Shown: positions 23,346 to 35,482 of the stretch, in pieces
Layout of the letters: each line of letters opens with the position of its first letter
How positions within the stretch are numbered: the first letter of the stretch is position 1
Origin: Onchidella celtica
Lineage: Eukaryota; Mollusca; Gastropoda; Systellommatophora; Onchidiidae
Assembly: GCA_963931925.1 (NCBI GenBank)
Contig: OZ007569.1
Span: forward strand, 30,707,091-30,771,090
Direction of reading: 5' to 3'
DNA: 64,000 bases
The notes under the pieces: model-generated
What the model was told of the DNA's origin: nothing
The model's input: the letters and a program-made list of their open reading frames with translations, nothing else
The model's database searches: none
Translations under genes and position numbers: made by a program

Positions 23346-23784
23346 TCGGGAGAGGAAGTCATTTTCTTTTATGTGTTTCCTACATGGACACAATTAGCAT
23401 TACAAAATAATCTGCCCACTCTTTTCTCTCAAACTTCCAACTGCACCGTTTCACCACTATATGGCCTACTCGTGGACCTAGCAGGACAGCCCAGCATTCT
23501 CAGAATCGGAACATCGAACGCTTTTCTATGGAAGTCGATGTTGTTTCCCTCTCACGGACATTAGAATTCATCTTGCCTTTCTTACAAGCTTCTTAATTCC
23601 ATCAGATAAGGATGATATAGGCCCACATACATTTCATCGTGGGTACCTTGCACGGATATATCAGTTATCATCTTCACACAGTAACGTTACGTTAACCGCG
23701 CGATCTTTCTGGATTTTGTTCTCAGAAACTTGTCCAAATGTCACAGTAAGTGTTTGTTCGAAGCGACGTGTGTATAAGGCTAGT

Positions 23785-23952
23785 AGGGCGCTGAGTAAAG
23801 TCTTTTTGGTGTCGGTTTTGACTCAGACTTGACCTTCATTTGAATCAACTAGCGAGACAGGCTTGTTTCAGTTTCAGCAGTGCGCCAGGTCTGGTTTAAC
23901 TCTGCTCGTATTGTCCTCCAAACCGAGGTAAAACAGTCATGACTTAGTGCGT
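23785..23952. mobile_element. Palindromic MITE family B, copy 1
   Basis: Ends GGGCGCTGAGTAAAGTC and AAACAGTCATGACTTAGTGC form an imperfect inverted repeat. The interior has GTTTCAGTTTCAGCAGTGCG and CCAAACCGAGGTAAAACAG, also present in the copies at 52827 and 61275. Confidence 0.7.
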
Positions 23953-25004
23953 CATAGGTCTTAATTGACATGTCTAATGACGTCTAACTCAGTGCCCTAA
24001 TGGATGATATCCCAAACAGTTAAACTACATACCAAAGTGGCCTGACAAAACATACCAAAACCAGCCAAGAGTAATGATACTAAAACGACGAAAACATTTT
24101 GAATAACAAACCATTGTTATTGTTAAATCATGCGTACCTCCTCCTTTACGCTGAATTCCTTTTTAGCCAGTTTGGTTTTCTTTAGTTTAGCTTACGGGCT
24201 ACAGTCATGATGAAAGGAGGGGAGGGGGGGGGGATGAGACAGCAGGAACATGTATAAACCTTATCTATTTCTTCCACAACCTTTGGAGTGCAGCACTGCA
24301 CGTTTACAATGAGAAAAATAGATCTAATTAGTTGGCTGTTTCGATGTCTGAAACCTGAGCCGTTTTTGGTTTATTTACTTAAAATGTTTTCGATCGTTTG
24401 GGACAATCACAGCGCTATTGACAAACTGCCAGTGTTCTTCCATCTATTCCCACTGCTAGAAGTAGAAACAGGTTTTACATTTTTGACCATTCTTCAAAGG
24501 AAACTACTCGTGTAATAAGCAACAAACACAGAGGTCACGGACTTATTGTTTGTAGTCCTGTGATACTGAATTCTCTTCTGTTAAGGAGGCCGGTGGGATG
24601 CCGATATAATATATAAATTATATATAAAATGAAATTTTGCATGTTAAAGTCTATGTAATTATTTTCATTGTTAGCGTAGTTTACAATCTAGATTTCTGTA
24701 GATTATGCGATATGTGCTGAGGAAAATTGGTCGCATGTCTTTATAGATAATAGTAATGTTATAATGTTAATGATATTAATTTTTGCATTTCATGTAAGAA
24801 ATAAAACATACTGAGACAAAGTAGTGTCATTTCTTGCGGGTTGCTTTAAGGGAAAGAAGTGTCAAAAAAAAAGAAAAAAAGAAGACAATCACCGTCCTTC
24901 TTTAGCATACCCGGCTTGACATGAATTTGCTAATGTCCCATGCCTTATCCACATTTTAGAAGATTACTGATCTCTGTCATGTGATACAGTGAGTTACCTT
25001 GAAT
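23953..25004. other. No gene recognised
   Basis: Unique AT-rich sequence; a G-run at 24217-24233 is the only notable composition. No exon supported. Confidence 0.5.
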
Positions 25005-25500
25005 CACGGGTCGGCAACCTTTCAAAGATGAAGAGCCGCATTTGAGATTTTCGATAGAATACACCCTTGGAATGAGCCACAGCAGGCATGGAAGTCTGTT
25101 TAGCAGTAGCGTTTTTTCTCATTTAAATATTTTTTTTCCAGACAGTCAGGAAAATTAAAGAGCCACAGATGAAAGCTAAAAGGCGATCTCAGTTCTTGTT
25201 TGTTCAATTTTCTAAATAACTGGAGATCTTTTAGTATGTAGAAGAGATATAACAAATGCACAATCTGACTTTAATTTAAAATGCGTAGTTGCACTTGTCA
25301 AGCTGTTTCACAGTTCCGATGTTCATTCAACTCATAGACAGAAGTAATCAATGTCACCCAAACTGACCAAATCTGCACATCTCCTTATCATAAAACTTAA
25401 GCCGCAAACGTTTAACGCCGAATTTCTCAGTTGTGTAAACAATGGAGCTGGAACAAAAGGACTGAGATGACCAAAGAGCCGGTGGTAGCCGAGCCCTGCT
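25005..25500. mobile_element. hAT-type non-autonomous element, copy 1
   Basis: The left end CACGGGTCGGCAACCTT and the right end GGTAGCCGAGCCCTG are inverted versions of each other, and both match the CAGGG(G/C)TCGGC(A/T)ACC end of hAT elements. Both ends continue with GAGCCG near the tip (AAGAGCCGCATTT; inverse CACCGGCTCTTTGG). The 8 bases after the right end, CTCTAAAC, fit the hAT target preference, but the left 8 bases do not match, so no clean duplication is claimed. No transposase reading frame remains. Confidence 0.75.
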
Positions 25501-25505
25501 CTAAA

Positions 25506-26123
25506 CATTGACCGTAATCCTTCACCCCTACTTCAACCATGACTCTTATCATTTATTTACATTAACGAGAAATGCCCGGCTACTAGTTGCCTCGTTTGAC
25601 AAGAGGTATCTGTCTGTAAACCAGACTGGCAGGGATGCAAAGCAACTACTTGGGATGTTGTTCAATTGTCCTGTTATGATAAAAGGTACGGTATGTCTTC
25701 AAGTCATGAACAGGTGTGTTGTCAAAAATGTGAATCTTATATTGAAGCATTAGGAAAATATTCTCAGATTAGCCTTTAATGTTATAGTATACTCAGTTAC
25801 TTTCATGCACACACAGATGTCAGATACACATATATTTAAATACAAAATTTTAATCAAGCATAGAAAACGAACACCTGTGAACAGACTGTTATGTCTAAAC
25901 ATAGTGCAGATATAATTACACACAGAATTCCAAGGAAACACATAGAAAAGAATAACCAAGACCACGAACATACGATTGTGCATTATGCAGTCCTATCCTC
26001 AACAATCTCAGTTAGAGCAAAAACACAAACAAACGTAATGAAAATCAAAAGAATCCATGTAAACTGTTGTCGGTTTCCCCTGTTAACCATTTGAGACGTA
26101 AGGACGTTGACATTTCGTGACAG
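25506..26123. other. No gene recognised
   Basis: AT-rich; several short open frames on both strands with no domain, signal or splice support. Confidence 0.45.
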
Positions 26124-26218
26124 CTGTTGTTAGGGGAGTGTAGTGTTTTACGTAGAAAGCAGTGGCTGAACAGTGAACACAAGTGAATTATTTGCTCTAT
26201 TTGGCTTTGTAACTAGAC
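26124..26218 (+). repeat. Dispersed repeat family C, copy 1
   Basis: GCTGTTGTTAGGGGA...TAGAAAGC...GAACAGTGAACACAA...TCTATTTGGCTTTGTAA. The same block order occurs reversed at 45621-45711 and partly at 42280-42340. Non-coding; class unknown. Confidence 0.7.
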
Positions 26219-28940
26219 TATGTTCCCCTTACAACAATCTTTCATTATATATTATGTAATTAAAAGGGCCGGATGCCGTTCTTTAAAATACTAGATCTAG
26301 ATGGATACCGTGCCGAATAAACTTAAACCTAGTTGATGTACCGTGTACTGCTGCAAATCTGTAGATCTCTCTTGGTCTAATTCTCTTAGTCAATACCTTA
26401 TCGAGGCATATTTAGCTTAAGCACTGAACATCAGATTTTTACTTCTTCGAAATTCAGGCTTGAGTATATATTTGCATATAGGAATCTGTTGCTAGGGATG
26501 GGGAAATTAGTTTGTTTTTTTCTTTGAGTTAATTAGTTTCGTTACCCTTCATTAATTATTAGGCACAAACAAAGAGTTCTAGTGCGCACTATAAGTATAA
26601 GCTCTTTGTGTTGAAATGAAAACTGAAAAGGGATTAAAAATTATTAACTTAATAATTTTCCCAATTGCTTGTAGGCCCATGGTCGTGTTTAATGGAACAA
26701 AACCAACCATGATAATTTTGGTGGATATTTTTATCCTATAAAAAATTGCTCTTTCATGCAGTATAGGCCTATCATTACTTTATTTTCATCCCGTCTTCTG
26801 GGTTTAAGTGTCAAATTAATGACATACAACCGCGGTGTGCTATTCCGGGGCCCTGAACGAGTAGTCTATTCCTTGATTTACAATCTCACTCCCTCGGGAG
26901 GAGAATTATAGCAGGACACGTTTCAAGAGATCAGGACGGATCACTTGCCTGATTAACATCAACAGCTCGCCCGTACTTACGTTTAAATGATCTAATTGTC
27001 GCCCTGGTCAGGTCAAGCCGGAGCTCCCATGTCCTCCCGGCGTCTCGTCACGACCACACCCATCTCTCTCCCAGACTCTGGTCTTGCTTCATGATTTAAT
27101 ATAGTACAGTAATATTACACCGAACTATTTATAGCGTGGCGGCCATCTCAAACACTATTTATAAAACGGGTTTTTTGGGAAAGAGAACATCATTTAACTT
27201 AACATGTTAAGAACATCGACGAAAATATACAACACGCAAGAAGCAAGATGAAATAACAGGTAGGGCTTCTCTTCATAATTCTTCATTCGCTTATCTGATA
27301 AAGCTGGTTTAAAATTTCTGGTATTGTGACACTGGAAATAAATTCCATTCTAGAGGAAAGAAAATTTTCTGTTTATCGTCATCTTTGCCTAATTGTTTTC
27401 TAGCTGCTTACGTGATCAAGCGAGAAATGTGTTTATACGCAATCCTCCCTTTTAGCTGTGTAAATGTGCTTGCGCACACACGTTATGCTACCAGTGCACA
27501 AAGTAAAACAATGTGTGCATAAAAAGTTTGTTTTACCTAAAATACTGTAGTAATTAATACTTATACTTATTCAAAAATAATCTCAGTCTTACTTGTGTTA
27601 TACCATTACAGTTTTATTTGCCATGAGAGATTAGCTGTGCCCAAATTACCTTGAAACAATTTCAAGTTTACATTTTGCACAAGCATTCAGTGCGCATACT
27701 TTTGTCATAGGTAAAAATGCACAAAATAAGGTTTTTGCGCACACTGACTAAAAAAGTAGAGAGAACATCGCTCATAACTGAGAAGAGGTGAGAAAAGAGT
27801 GGCAAATAAGGAAAAGTATGTTGAAGAGAGTACGGGTGTTCACCACTAAAGAATAACATTAACGTTTCGTCCCCTTTGAACACAAGGTTCTGTCTCTTCA
27901 TTTTTGGCTGAATTGAGTTACACTTATACACTATACACAGGCCTTCTCCGTTGTATGTCAAAGTATCAAGCAGATTCGGTGCGTAATTTGTAAGTATTAC
28001 TAAAAAGAAAACTAAATTCTTTGCTCTAAAAGCAATGAGTTCATGAAATTTCAATCCTCAATTCCTCAAAAGTTGTCGGAAGGGAGTTAGAATCTTGTCA
28101 TTCTAAGGGGACGGTTTGTTTCCAAATCATAGGGAAATCGCAGGGGACATACATCAACAAGACATTTGGTACGAATTCGTAATTTTAGACATCTTAGAGC
28201 AAGAACCGTATATTATTTAAATGTGGTTTCTTTTCAAAGGGCCAATTTAACTCTGTTATTGCCATTAAACCAACTGAATCAGCTAATTCTTCAACGCCAC
28301 GCTGTCAGAGCAAAATTAATGGGATCGTCTTTCCAGAAATGAATACAAATACAGTATTAGACAAACTCCAGACTCTAAAGAACAAATTTTTAACTTCAGG
28401 TTCAACTTTAATGGCCAGTTCTAAACATATTATAGATTTGATGTAGGGAAACCCGTCCCTGCGGTATTTCTACCAACCTTACGTAAATCCTATACAATTC
28501 TACGTGGGATCGATGTAGGGAAGTTATCTCCAATGGTTATGCCCGGACCTGCCTGTTGCCTCAGCTTGAAATCCCCTGTGTTTACATCTTGCAACTGTTT
28601 TACGTCAGTGAACTGGCAATTTCCATACAATCGATTGGCATTATGATGACTAATGACTAATAGTTGTCCCTTTATGTTACAACTATACCAATGTTTTCCA
28701 CCCACTTTAATAAGTAAAGAACATCTGTTGTGGTTATTGTTTAACTTCACAGAGGCATGACTTTTTTTTGTGTTCAGTGAACATATTTTGATATGTTTGT
28801 AGGCCTACATTTTGACCCAGTGAACATATAATTTGATAATGGTTTATTCAGTATCATTATTTCACGAAAGTTTCACCACCTAATTCTCCATATAATCAGT
28901 ATCTTTACCATTTCCGTAAAGAATTTGGGAGAGATACAAG
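26219..28940. other. No gene recognised; long unique AT-rich stretch
   Basis: About 2.7 kb with no exon I can support. A 128-codon minus frame at 27668-28054 has no recognisable domain. 26820-27110 is less AT-rich, and contains no clear motif. Confidence 0.45.
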
Positions 28941-29016
28941 AAAGCGTTGCTTAGCCTAGCAGGCTGATAACCTTGATATAAAGCAGGGTCAACCGCCGGC
29001 TAGCCCAGCAACGCTT
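28941..29016 (+). ncRNA. Candidate hairpin, 76 nt (pre-miRNA-like or MITE remnant)
   Basis: The outer stem AAAGCGTTGCT pairs perfectly with AGCAACGCTTT. After a 2-3 nt offset, CCTAGCAGGC pairs with GCCGGCTAGC with one mismatch. An inner stem ACCTTG/CAGGGT (one G-T) closes an 8-nt loop ATATAAAG. That gives about 27 pairs in 76 nt with a small loop, the size of an animal miRNA precursor. No expression evidence exists here, and a decayed foldback element would look the same. Confidence 0.4.
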
Positions 29017-30139
29017 TTGTATTAATGGCCCAAAGTCACGTAGAATGAGTTATGCGATAGATGGGCATTGGAAAAGCAAACACCCACTCTTCCCTCCCTC
29101 ACCCCCACCTCCCACACAGAAAGAAGATAAACACCAAATACCCAATAAGATAAAAGATTAGATAATATATTACATGGCGTTCTGGTTCAAAATATCTACG
29201 GATGATGCAATTCAATGCACCAGCTGACAGAGAGTACAGTACCTAAAAAAACACCGGAACAACAACGGTTGTCATTGGCCATAGTAAAAGGACATGTGGT
29301 AGAAATCCTGTTGGGTTGTAATTTCTGACAGTAATGGTAATTGAGGTGGTTTGGCAGTAGTGGTAGGAATACTCGTAATAGTGAAAGAGGAAGACGCAGT
29401 GCCAATGGTTGAAACAGCAAAGACAGTGGATAGATAAGACGGACAGTCCCTTCTTGCGCCTCTAAAGAAAGCGTGCACACTTGCAGAGCACTGATTATGA
29501 GCGGGGACCATTGCCGCAATGCGCGGAAAGAGTGCTTGGTCTTATGGCAAATTAATAGTACGATTATGTTACAATGTCTCGAAAAAGAAGAAAAAAAAAT
29601 GCCAGAGTTTTTCTGCAGGGTTTGAAGTTGTAATTACAATGTATGCTATTTCAATCCAGGCTTAGATTGACAGATGAACAGTAAATGCGACTCAATATTT
29701 TCTCTATTCTGCTTTGTAAAAATACGCCATTGTTTAATATCTCCTACGCGTTGGCCGCTAGATTGTGGTGCGAAATCGATGAACGCAAAACGCCCGCAGC
29801 TGTTCGCGCTTATCGTATCTACTATCTCTGGAAATACTAGTGAACAAAATGGCAGGATTTGAACAAAAGAAAGAGGGAAAAAAGATAGAAGAGGTAGAAC
29901 ATATAAAGGTAATTGCCGCTGTGGATTAACTTATTGTAGCTAAGGTGGCAGCTATAGTATTGGTGAAAGAAGTTGGAAGAGAAGGAGAAAGTCAGAAGTG
30001 GCGGATAAAGATGATGTAAAATAATAATAGTAATAGATTTGCAGCATTGCATGCTAATGATTAGTCTGTGATACAAGCAAAATGGCTGGTACAAGCAAAA
30101 TACATTAAGGAAAAACTGCCGTGTGCAATCATTCACCAC
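29017..30139. other. No gene recognised
   Basis: Unique sequence apart from the repeat member at 29717-29838. Minus-strand frames at 29196-29519 overlap each other in two phases and have no domain. Confidence 0.45.
29717..29838 (+). repeat. Dispersed repeat pair, member 2
   Basis: Counterpart of 14519-14645: GGCCGCTAG, GGTGCGAAATCGATG, GCAAAACG, GCTTATCG and ACTATCTCTGG align in order. Confidence 0.55.
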
Positions 30140-30222
30140 TGTTTATCCCGTTTAATTCCACAGTCCACGTGTCACACCAAAACCGAGAGGACACAGTTTT
30201 GACTCAGTCCGCCATTATCCTA
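30140..30222. mobile_element. MITE family B, partial copy
   Basis: Only the right half is recognisable: GTTTAATTCCACAGTCCAC, AAAACCGAGAGGACACAG and TTTTGACTCAGTCCGCCAT, matching the right ends of the copies at 52827 and 61275. Confidence 0.55.
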
Positions 30223-31450
30223 AAACACTGCTGACAAGCTATACAGTGCAGGAGAGATGGAGTTTGTAACAAATGGCAGGGGCCGAATTTCTCCTGAATC
30301 CTCTGGACCATTAATCATACCCGTGCAAACCTAGCGAAGGGGCCCAGGCCTGATAGGAAATGTATGCCCTAGTTCAAACTGCTCATCCAGTATTTTTGTT
30401 TTAAGTTAACAAAAAAGAAACATACATGCATAATAAATTTAGAACATAAGCTGGCTTCAGTTACTGTATCTACATTTGTTTATCTACATTTTATCCGTAT
30501 CAAACTTTCATGAATCTTCTCTAAAATAATATTTTATGCCAAAAGGTCTCCCTTGACTTTCTACAAAATCATAATTTTTTACCACCACCATCCCCCCGGC
30601 CACCACCAGAGGGAGTATTGGCCCACGCCTACAGGCGCCCCTGATCCCTCTCTGGTCCGGTATTGCTATAATATAATGGAGATGAAGCACAATCTATGCG
30701 CCGAGAGCCGTCGAGCCAAGCAACAATTATTGGTTAATTAACGCGAGTTGTTAGTTCCAGTTTTTCGTCTATTTCGATCTTATTCCGCTGCGTTCACCGT
30801 GTATTCACACAACAGAGTTGTCTGAGATTGGAAATCGATTATTCAGCCTTTGTCAAACGTCATTTTTTTCAAGTCTGCGTTGACATAGTTTCTTCGGTCT
30901 ATCAGTCTGTCTGCTGGCTCGTATGTCCCGTACATCCGGGACTGATTCGTCACCGTTCCCCAGAACTGTTGGTTTTGACTACTTTTCTGGAGAAGCAAAC
31001 AAAGAAAAAAAACCCTTTATTTTAGCACAAGTGATCTTGTAACGATGACTTTTTGGAAGTTTACTATTCGATTATTCTTCCGCTTAGGAATCTAGAATCA
31101 AGATCATTCGAATCAGCTTTGAGCGTAGATGAACATTATATAAAAATCAAGTTTGCGAATTTTTGAGTTACTACAATCATAGGGATCGGTGACGGATTAA
31201 TCCATCAGCAGTTCATCAATTGCTGTGTCATAAGCGAAACATAAAGAGTGACTACTGGTTCTGTGTGTTCAAATGTGCATGCTTAAGTCCATTGTAAAAT
31301 GCAACAGGTGGAAGAGAGTACCACATTGTTTCGATCGTGCAATATGTGACATACTGTACCTCAATTGAAATGTGAATATCAACCCAGTAGGCCTAAATTA
31401 TGCAGTGTGCGTAGTGAGTCAACCTTACGTCATACACTTATATGTGTGAT

Positions 31451-31500
<50 letters not shown>

Positions 31501-31867
31501 CACGTATTTCATGAGTGCCTGAAGTTTCAGCAAAAGGCATCTTTGATGAGCGCCGTGCGTTATAACAGGATGCAATAGGCAAGTAGGCCTCTGACAGACA
31601 GATAAACAGACGGGCAGATAGACAGATAAATAGACAGACACACAACACACAGACAGACAGCCAGACAGACAGACACTGCTGTTACTATAAATTACTGTTG
31701 TTGCTGTCGACCGCGATAACTACAGAAGAAGCTAAATTTATACGATTGACTGACAAGTTTAACCTGTTGCATTCCAAATGAATACATTTCATACAGAAAA
31801 TGAAGATTTCACTTATTGCTTTCAGTTCTGTTTCGGGATATTCGTCGAGACCTTTGTTCTTGTTTGT
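30223..31867. other. No gene recognised; TG/CA and GACA microsatellites
   Basis: (TG)n at 31456-31500 and a CAGACAGA-type run at 31585-31675. No exon supported. A C-rich, GGCCACCACC-containing segment at 30590-30660 lacks a codable match. Confidence 0.5.
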
Positions 31868-32105
31868 TCTATCTCCATTTCCAAAAGTAGATCTTTTGGT
31901 TTGTAGAAGAGCTATAACAAATGTACAGTTTGATACTTGTTTAAACAATTAATTTTGTGTCACTTATCAAGCTGTTTAACAGCTCCGATTTATTCTAACT
32001 CTATCATAATAATTAAAGCGGGAAAACGTTTAACGTCGAATTTCCCAGCTGTGCAAAAATAAAAGTGCAGTTGGGACAAGAAAAGAACTGAGGTCGCGAA
32101 GTGGT
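31868..32105 (+). repeat. Internal fragment of the 25005-25500 hAT-like family
   Basis: Shares in order GTTCTTGTTTGTTC, AGATCTTTT, TGTAGAAGAG, TATAACAAATG, CACTTATCAAGCTGTTT and AACGTTTAACG with 25193-25460. Both termini are lost or diverged, so it is an older copy. Confidence 0.65.
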
Positions 32106-32329
32106 AGTTTGTTTTGTTTTGTTTTTCACTCGTTTTCCTTATTAATGTTTCCATTATGCAGAAATGCTTTAGAATTTCATTCTGTCTATTCGTATAGTTC
32201 ATGCATTTCTGTCTTTCTCCTCATCACCATCGACATCATCATCATCATTATCATCATCATCATCATCGTCATTATGTCCTCGTCTCCTCCTCGCCATCAT
32301 GTTCACCATCATCCCCAACATCCCCTGAA

Positions 32330-32706
32330 CAAGGAATATATAAGATCTGTAAGAAGTTTAAGGCTGTTGTCAAAGAAAACTAAAACTGAGCGCTACTTTA
32401 AATCGTTTATTCCATCATCAACTAGGATGTTACAATAATGTCGTCATCTTGATCGTAATCTGTGCACAGTTGAATTATGTCCTGCGTGTCAGGTCAATGT
32501 GTTTTGGTTAGGGATGCATATTGTGTGCACTGTTAATTTTGTTAATTTAGTTAATTTATCAGTGTGAGTGTATATATGTGTGTGTGCGCGCTATGTATCA
32601 TACTTTCTGCTTCTGTAACTGTATTGTTATGTATTCAATGATCAAAACAAATTTCCTTGTACAAGGACGAATAAAATTTATCTTATCTTATCTTATCTTA
32701 TCTTAT
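32330..32706 (+). mobile_element. 3' end of a LINE with (TTATC)n tail
   Basis: A short frame ending KTERYFKSFIPSSTRMLQ (stop at 32436-32438) matches the conserved extreme C-terminus of many LINE ORF2 proteins, of the R-Y-x-x-S-F-I-P-S-x-x-R type. A 230-bp 3' UTR follows, with GAATAAAA (32669-32676) and a TTATC pentanucleotide tail (about 32679-32706). This is a severely 5'-truncated copy. The (CAT/ATC)n run at 32222-32275 lies upstream. Confidence 0.7.
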
Positions 32707-33060
32707 CATTACCACTCTCATGATGACCCCACCCTCTTGTTGTAATGTTTCCGAGCTATATCAGCCTTACCATCCATCTTTGTCATCAGCTGTAAACCTC
32801 TAAATTTGCTTGCTATCAATACATTTTTGCGAACCTCTTCGAAGAGTTTATTACAGTAAATCATGCCTTTTGGCTTTGCGAATATGCTTTATTTCCATTA
32901 AATCAGGGCAGTAGACTTTTATAACTCCTTGTCTTTTTTGGATTTTCAGGCTATGACTTGAGAAGTACTTGTGTCAGGAACTACTTCATCTTTAATGAGC
33001 TCCAGTGAGTGTATTTACAGCAGCATTTTCAAGGAGCTCTAGTCAAATATTCAAGAAGTG

Positions 33061-33105
33061 TATATAAGAGCGCTCCTCGGTGTCGAACTAGCCGATGTTC
33101 AGATT
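33061..33105 (+). promoter_or_regulatory. Candidate core promoter of the Rho-like gene
   Basis: TATATAAG at 33061-33068 and an initiator-like TTCAGATT at 33098-33105, about 290 bp before the ATG at 33390. The spacing (about 38-40 bp) is a little longer than usual, so the true start may be nearer 33092. Inferred from motif only. Confidence 0.35.
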
Positions 33106-33389
33106 GGACTGTGGTGGTGACTCGGAGTAGAGAGCGCCCACTGGCACAACAGTGAAAAAATTCTGGTGGTTCTCATGAATTGACTCTAAAGTGAAAATTT
33201 ACGCCTACAATGCGGAGTTCACATTAGGCCGAGACCGTAGTACAGAAATGGCCATTTTTCAGTCACTAACTGACGTTTAAGTGTTGTACCAGCCAAGTCT
33301 CAAATTCTGTGAACACTTTTAATACACTCTCATAATATTATCAATATCATCCCTGGATATCAAGATATCAGGATACTTTCTGAGGAAAC

Positions 33390-33546
33390 ATGACGCATTC
33401 TCCAAAGACTGAGAAGATGGATCCAAACCACTTCAAATGTGTTGTGGTGGGAGATGGAGGGGTAGGAAAAACCAGCATGCTTCTGCGATATGTGCAAGGT
33501 GATTTCCTCACAGAATACTCACCGACGTATTTTGACAGTTTTTCAG
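33390..33546 (+). CDS. Rho-like GTPase exon 1
   Basis: ATG at 33390; a second in-frame ATG lies at 33417, and either could start. Encodes the P-loop and switch I. Ends at CAG|GTATGT with one base of a split codon. Confidence 0.9.
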
Positions 33547-35482
33547 GTATGTCTCACAATTGTTGTGACTAGCCAACCCCCGGGCAAGATAAATCTTGTA
33601 AACTCTTTGTAAAAAGCCCGCATGAACATAATAATAACGGTACTTGGATTAGAACTAACTGTTGCAGCGTAATTCCTTCGAGAATTTTCAGATGTTATAA
33701 AATAGACCTTTGACCAGCAATGTGTAAAGATCATAAATTGTTATGACCGAAGCGCGTATTTTAAATGCATGGCCTTTACCTTGCTGCTTTAATGCTGAGT
33801 TGTTTTCTGGTGTTGAATAAACGCCATGGTTGCTAAGCTACTATTTGTGCATATAGTTTTGTTGCTCTTTAGACAAGGGTGGAAGCACTGGGAGATGCTG
33901 CCAAATATTTAGTACTGTCAATAACCGCAGTCGTAACAGCTGGAAAGGCAAAAAGAATTTATCTCAGTAATTCTATCTCAAGATTGGATCTGAATGTTTA
34001 TACAGAACGCGGACATCAGTACCAAAGGACGTATATGTTTTATATTTATGCCGACGTTTTTCAAGGTCTGACTTTCGTGTAAACCTATTGACTTTATCTC
34101 ATGTCCTGTAGCATATTTTTTTTTTCATCTGACTTAACGATAAAAAGTGGTGACTGCGCAATATCTATCAGTCTGCCACCTGCGTCTGTTAATCTGGGTA
34201 CCTCACAAATTGCCAAATGCGCAGTATTTAATAATTTTAGACTAAATAAGATTAAATTGTTTCATGTAAACATGTTTCATGCTATACAATGTGTGTGACG
34301 TCCATAAATTGTGTCATACCGAAGACATTATCTCAAATTTCATCTGGCAATAACAATTCATTTTGCAAACTGATTCATATGACATGATATCTTGATACAT
34401 ATTTTGAATCTTGTCCTTTTCAGTAACGTTGGCTATTGGCGATGATTGGACACCCTGTTCTATGACGCTAGTGGACACAGCTGGGCAAGTAAGAAGACAC
34501 TTTTAAACTAATCAATCTTTTCTCTTCTGCTCATTGACAACATAGCAGAATAAGTTAACGAAATGATAAAGAGAAATAGGAATATTTTTTTTTCAGTGTG
34601 GTTACTAGTATAGTCCCCCAAACAGCCCTTGTGTAAGAAACCCATAACGCTTTTGTTCACACAGTGTCATTTGTTGATTATATTTTTCTTGTATCAATGG
34701 AGTCATTATTTCACCCTTGCCATGGACCCACTCGGAAATATCGCATCAAACCCATGTCTCCCTCTGCCTTTCCTCGGTTTAATGGACAAAATTTACTCAG
34801 TTCTGCGATTATTCAAATCTTAATTCATTTAAAATATGTGTCATGTCTTTGGAAATAAATCACTGCACTAAAGATGATGGAAGTCTTTGTAAAATGCACT
34901 GGCTATGAGTTGCTACCAGTAGTCAGAACGAAAAAACACTGAAAACAATGAGTGACAAGAGGCGCAGAAGAATGGAGTTGTAGGAATTTGTAAAACAAAA
35001 TTACACCTCTGAGCTATTACGATTATGCCAATTCACTCACATGGATTTTGTTTAATTTCCAGGAAACTTACGATCGTGTGAGGGCACTGACCTACTTTGA
35101 TACAGATGTATTCATAGTGTGTTTCTCTGTGGCCTCTCCAGACTCATATATCAACGTCAAATCCAGATGGTTACCAGAACTCAAGGAATTTAAACCCAAA
35201 ATTCCCATCATCCTGGTTGGCACTCAAACTGACTTGAGAGACAAACACGTGAACGACACATCGTTCTCGTCTTCTTCGTCCGACCAACCAGCTAACTTCA
35301 TTTCTTACAAAGAAGGAAAACGACTGGCTAATAAAGTAAATGCCAGGATGTATACCGAGTGTTCAGCTTTAACCGGTGAGGGATTGGACAAAATTTTCTA
35401 TCAAGCGTTAATGACAGCTGCCTTTCCAAAGAGGAAAAACAGATTCTGGCGCAGTTTGAAAAGAATATTTTCAACTAGTTGA
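33390..35482 (+). CDS. Rho/Cdc42-like small GTPase, three coding exons
   Basis: Exons 33390-33546, 34424-34488 and 35063-35482 join in phase to 213 codons plus stop. The G boxes are all present: GDGGVGKT (P-loop), SPTYFDSFS (switch I Thr), VDTAGQETYDR (switch II with Gln), GTQTDLRD (the TQxD form typical of Cdc42) and ECSAL. A Rho insert region (SFSSSSSDQ) follows TQTDLRDK, which makes it Rho-family and not Ras or Rab. Such proteins cycle between GDP and GTP to control actin and polarity. It ends [12 protein letters not shown]: a basic patch without a CAAX cysteine, so it cannot be prenylated in the usual way. It is a divergent member; orthology to a named Rho is not claimed. Confidence 0.9.
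33547..34423 (+). other. Rho-like GTPase intron 1
   Basis: GTATGT donor and TCCTTTTCAG acceptor. Contains small open frames with no support. AT-rich and otherwise featureless. Confidence 0.85.
34424..34488 (+). CDS. Rho-like GTPase exon 2
   Basis: 65 bases encoding the beta2-beta3 strands and VDTAGQ. Acceptor TTTTCAG|TAACG, donor CAA|GTAAGA. Phase 1 in, phase 0 out. Too short to appear as an isolated open frame. Confidence 0.88.
34489..35062 (+). other. Rho-like GTPase intron 2
   Basis: GTAAGA donor, TTAATTTCCAG acceptor. No internal gene seen. Confidence 0.85.
35063..35482 (+). CDS. Rho-like GTPase exon 3 and stop
   Basis: Begins ETYDRVR directly after the intron, carries G4, the Ser-rich insert and G5, and ends in a basic tail. 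Stop TGA at 35480-35482. Confidence 0.9.
   Translation, partial: ETYDRVRALTYFDTDVFIVCFSVASPDSYINVKSRWLPELKEFKPKIPIILVGTQTDLRDKHVNDTSFSSSSSDQPANFISYKEGKRLANKVNARMYTECSALTGEGLDKIFYQALMTAAFPKRKNRFWRSLKRIFSTS

Noticed and set aside
23211-23564. 117-codon plus frame
   Set aside because: It overlaps a dispersed repeat (23273-23345) that is elsewhere non-coding, and has no recognisable domain.
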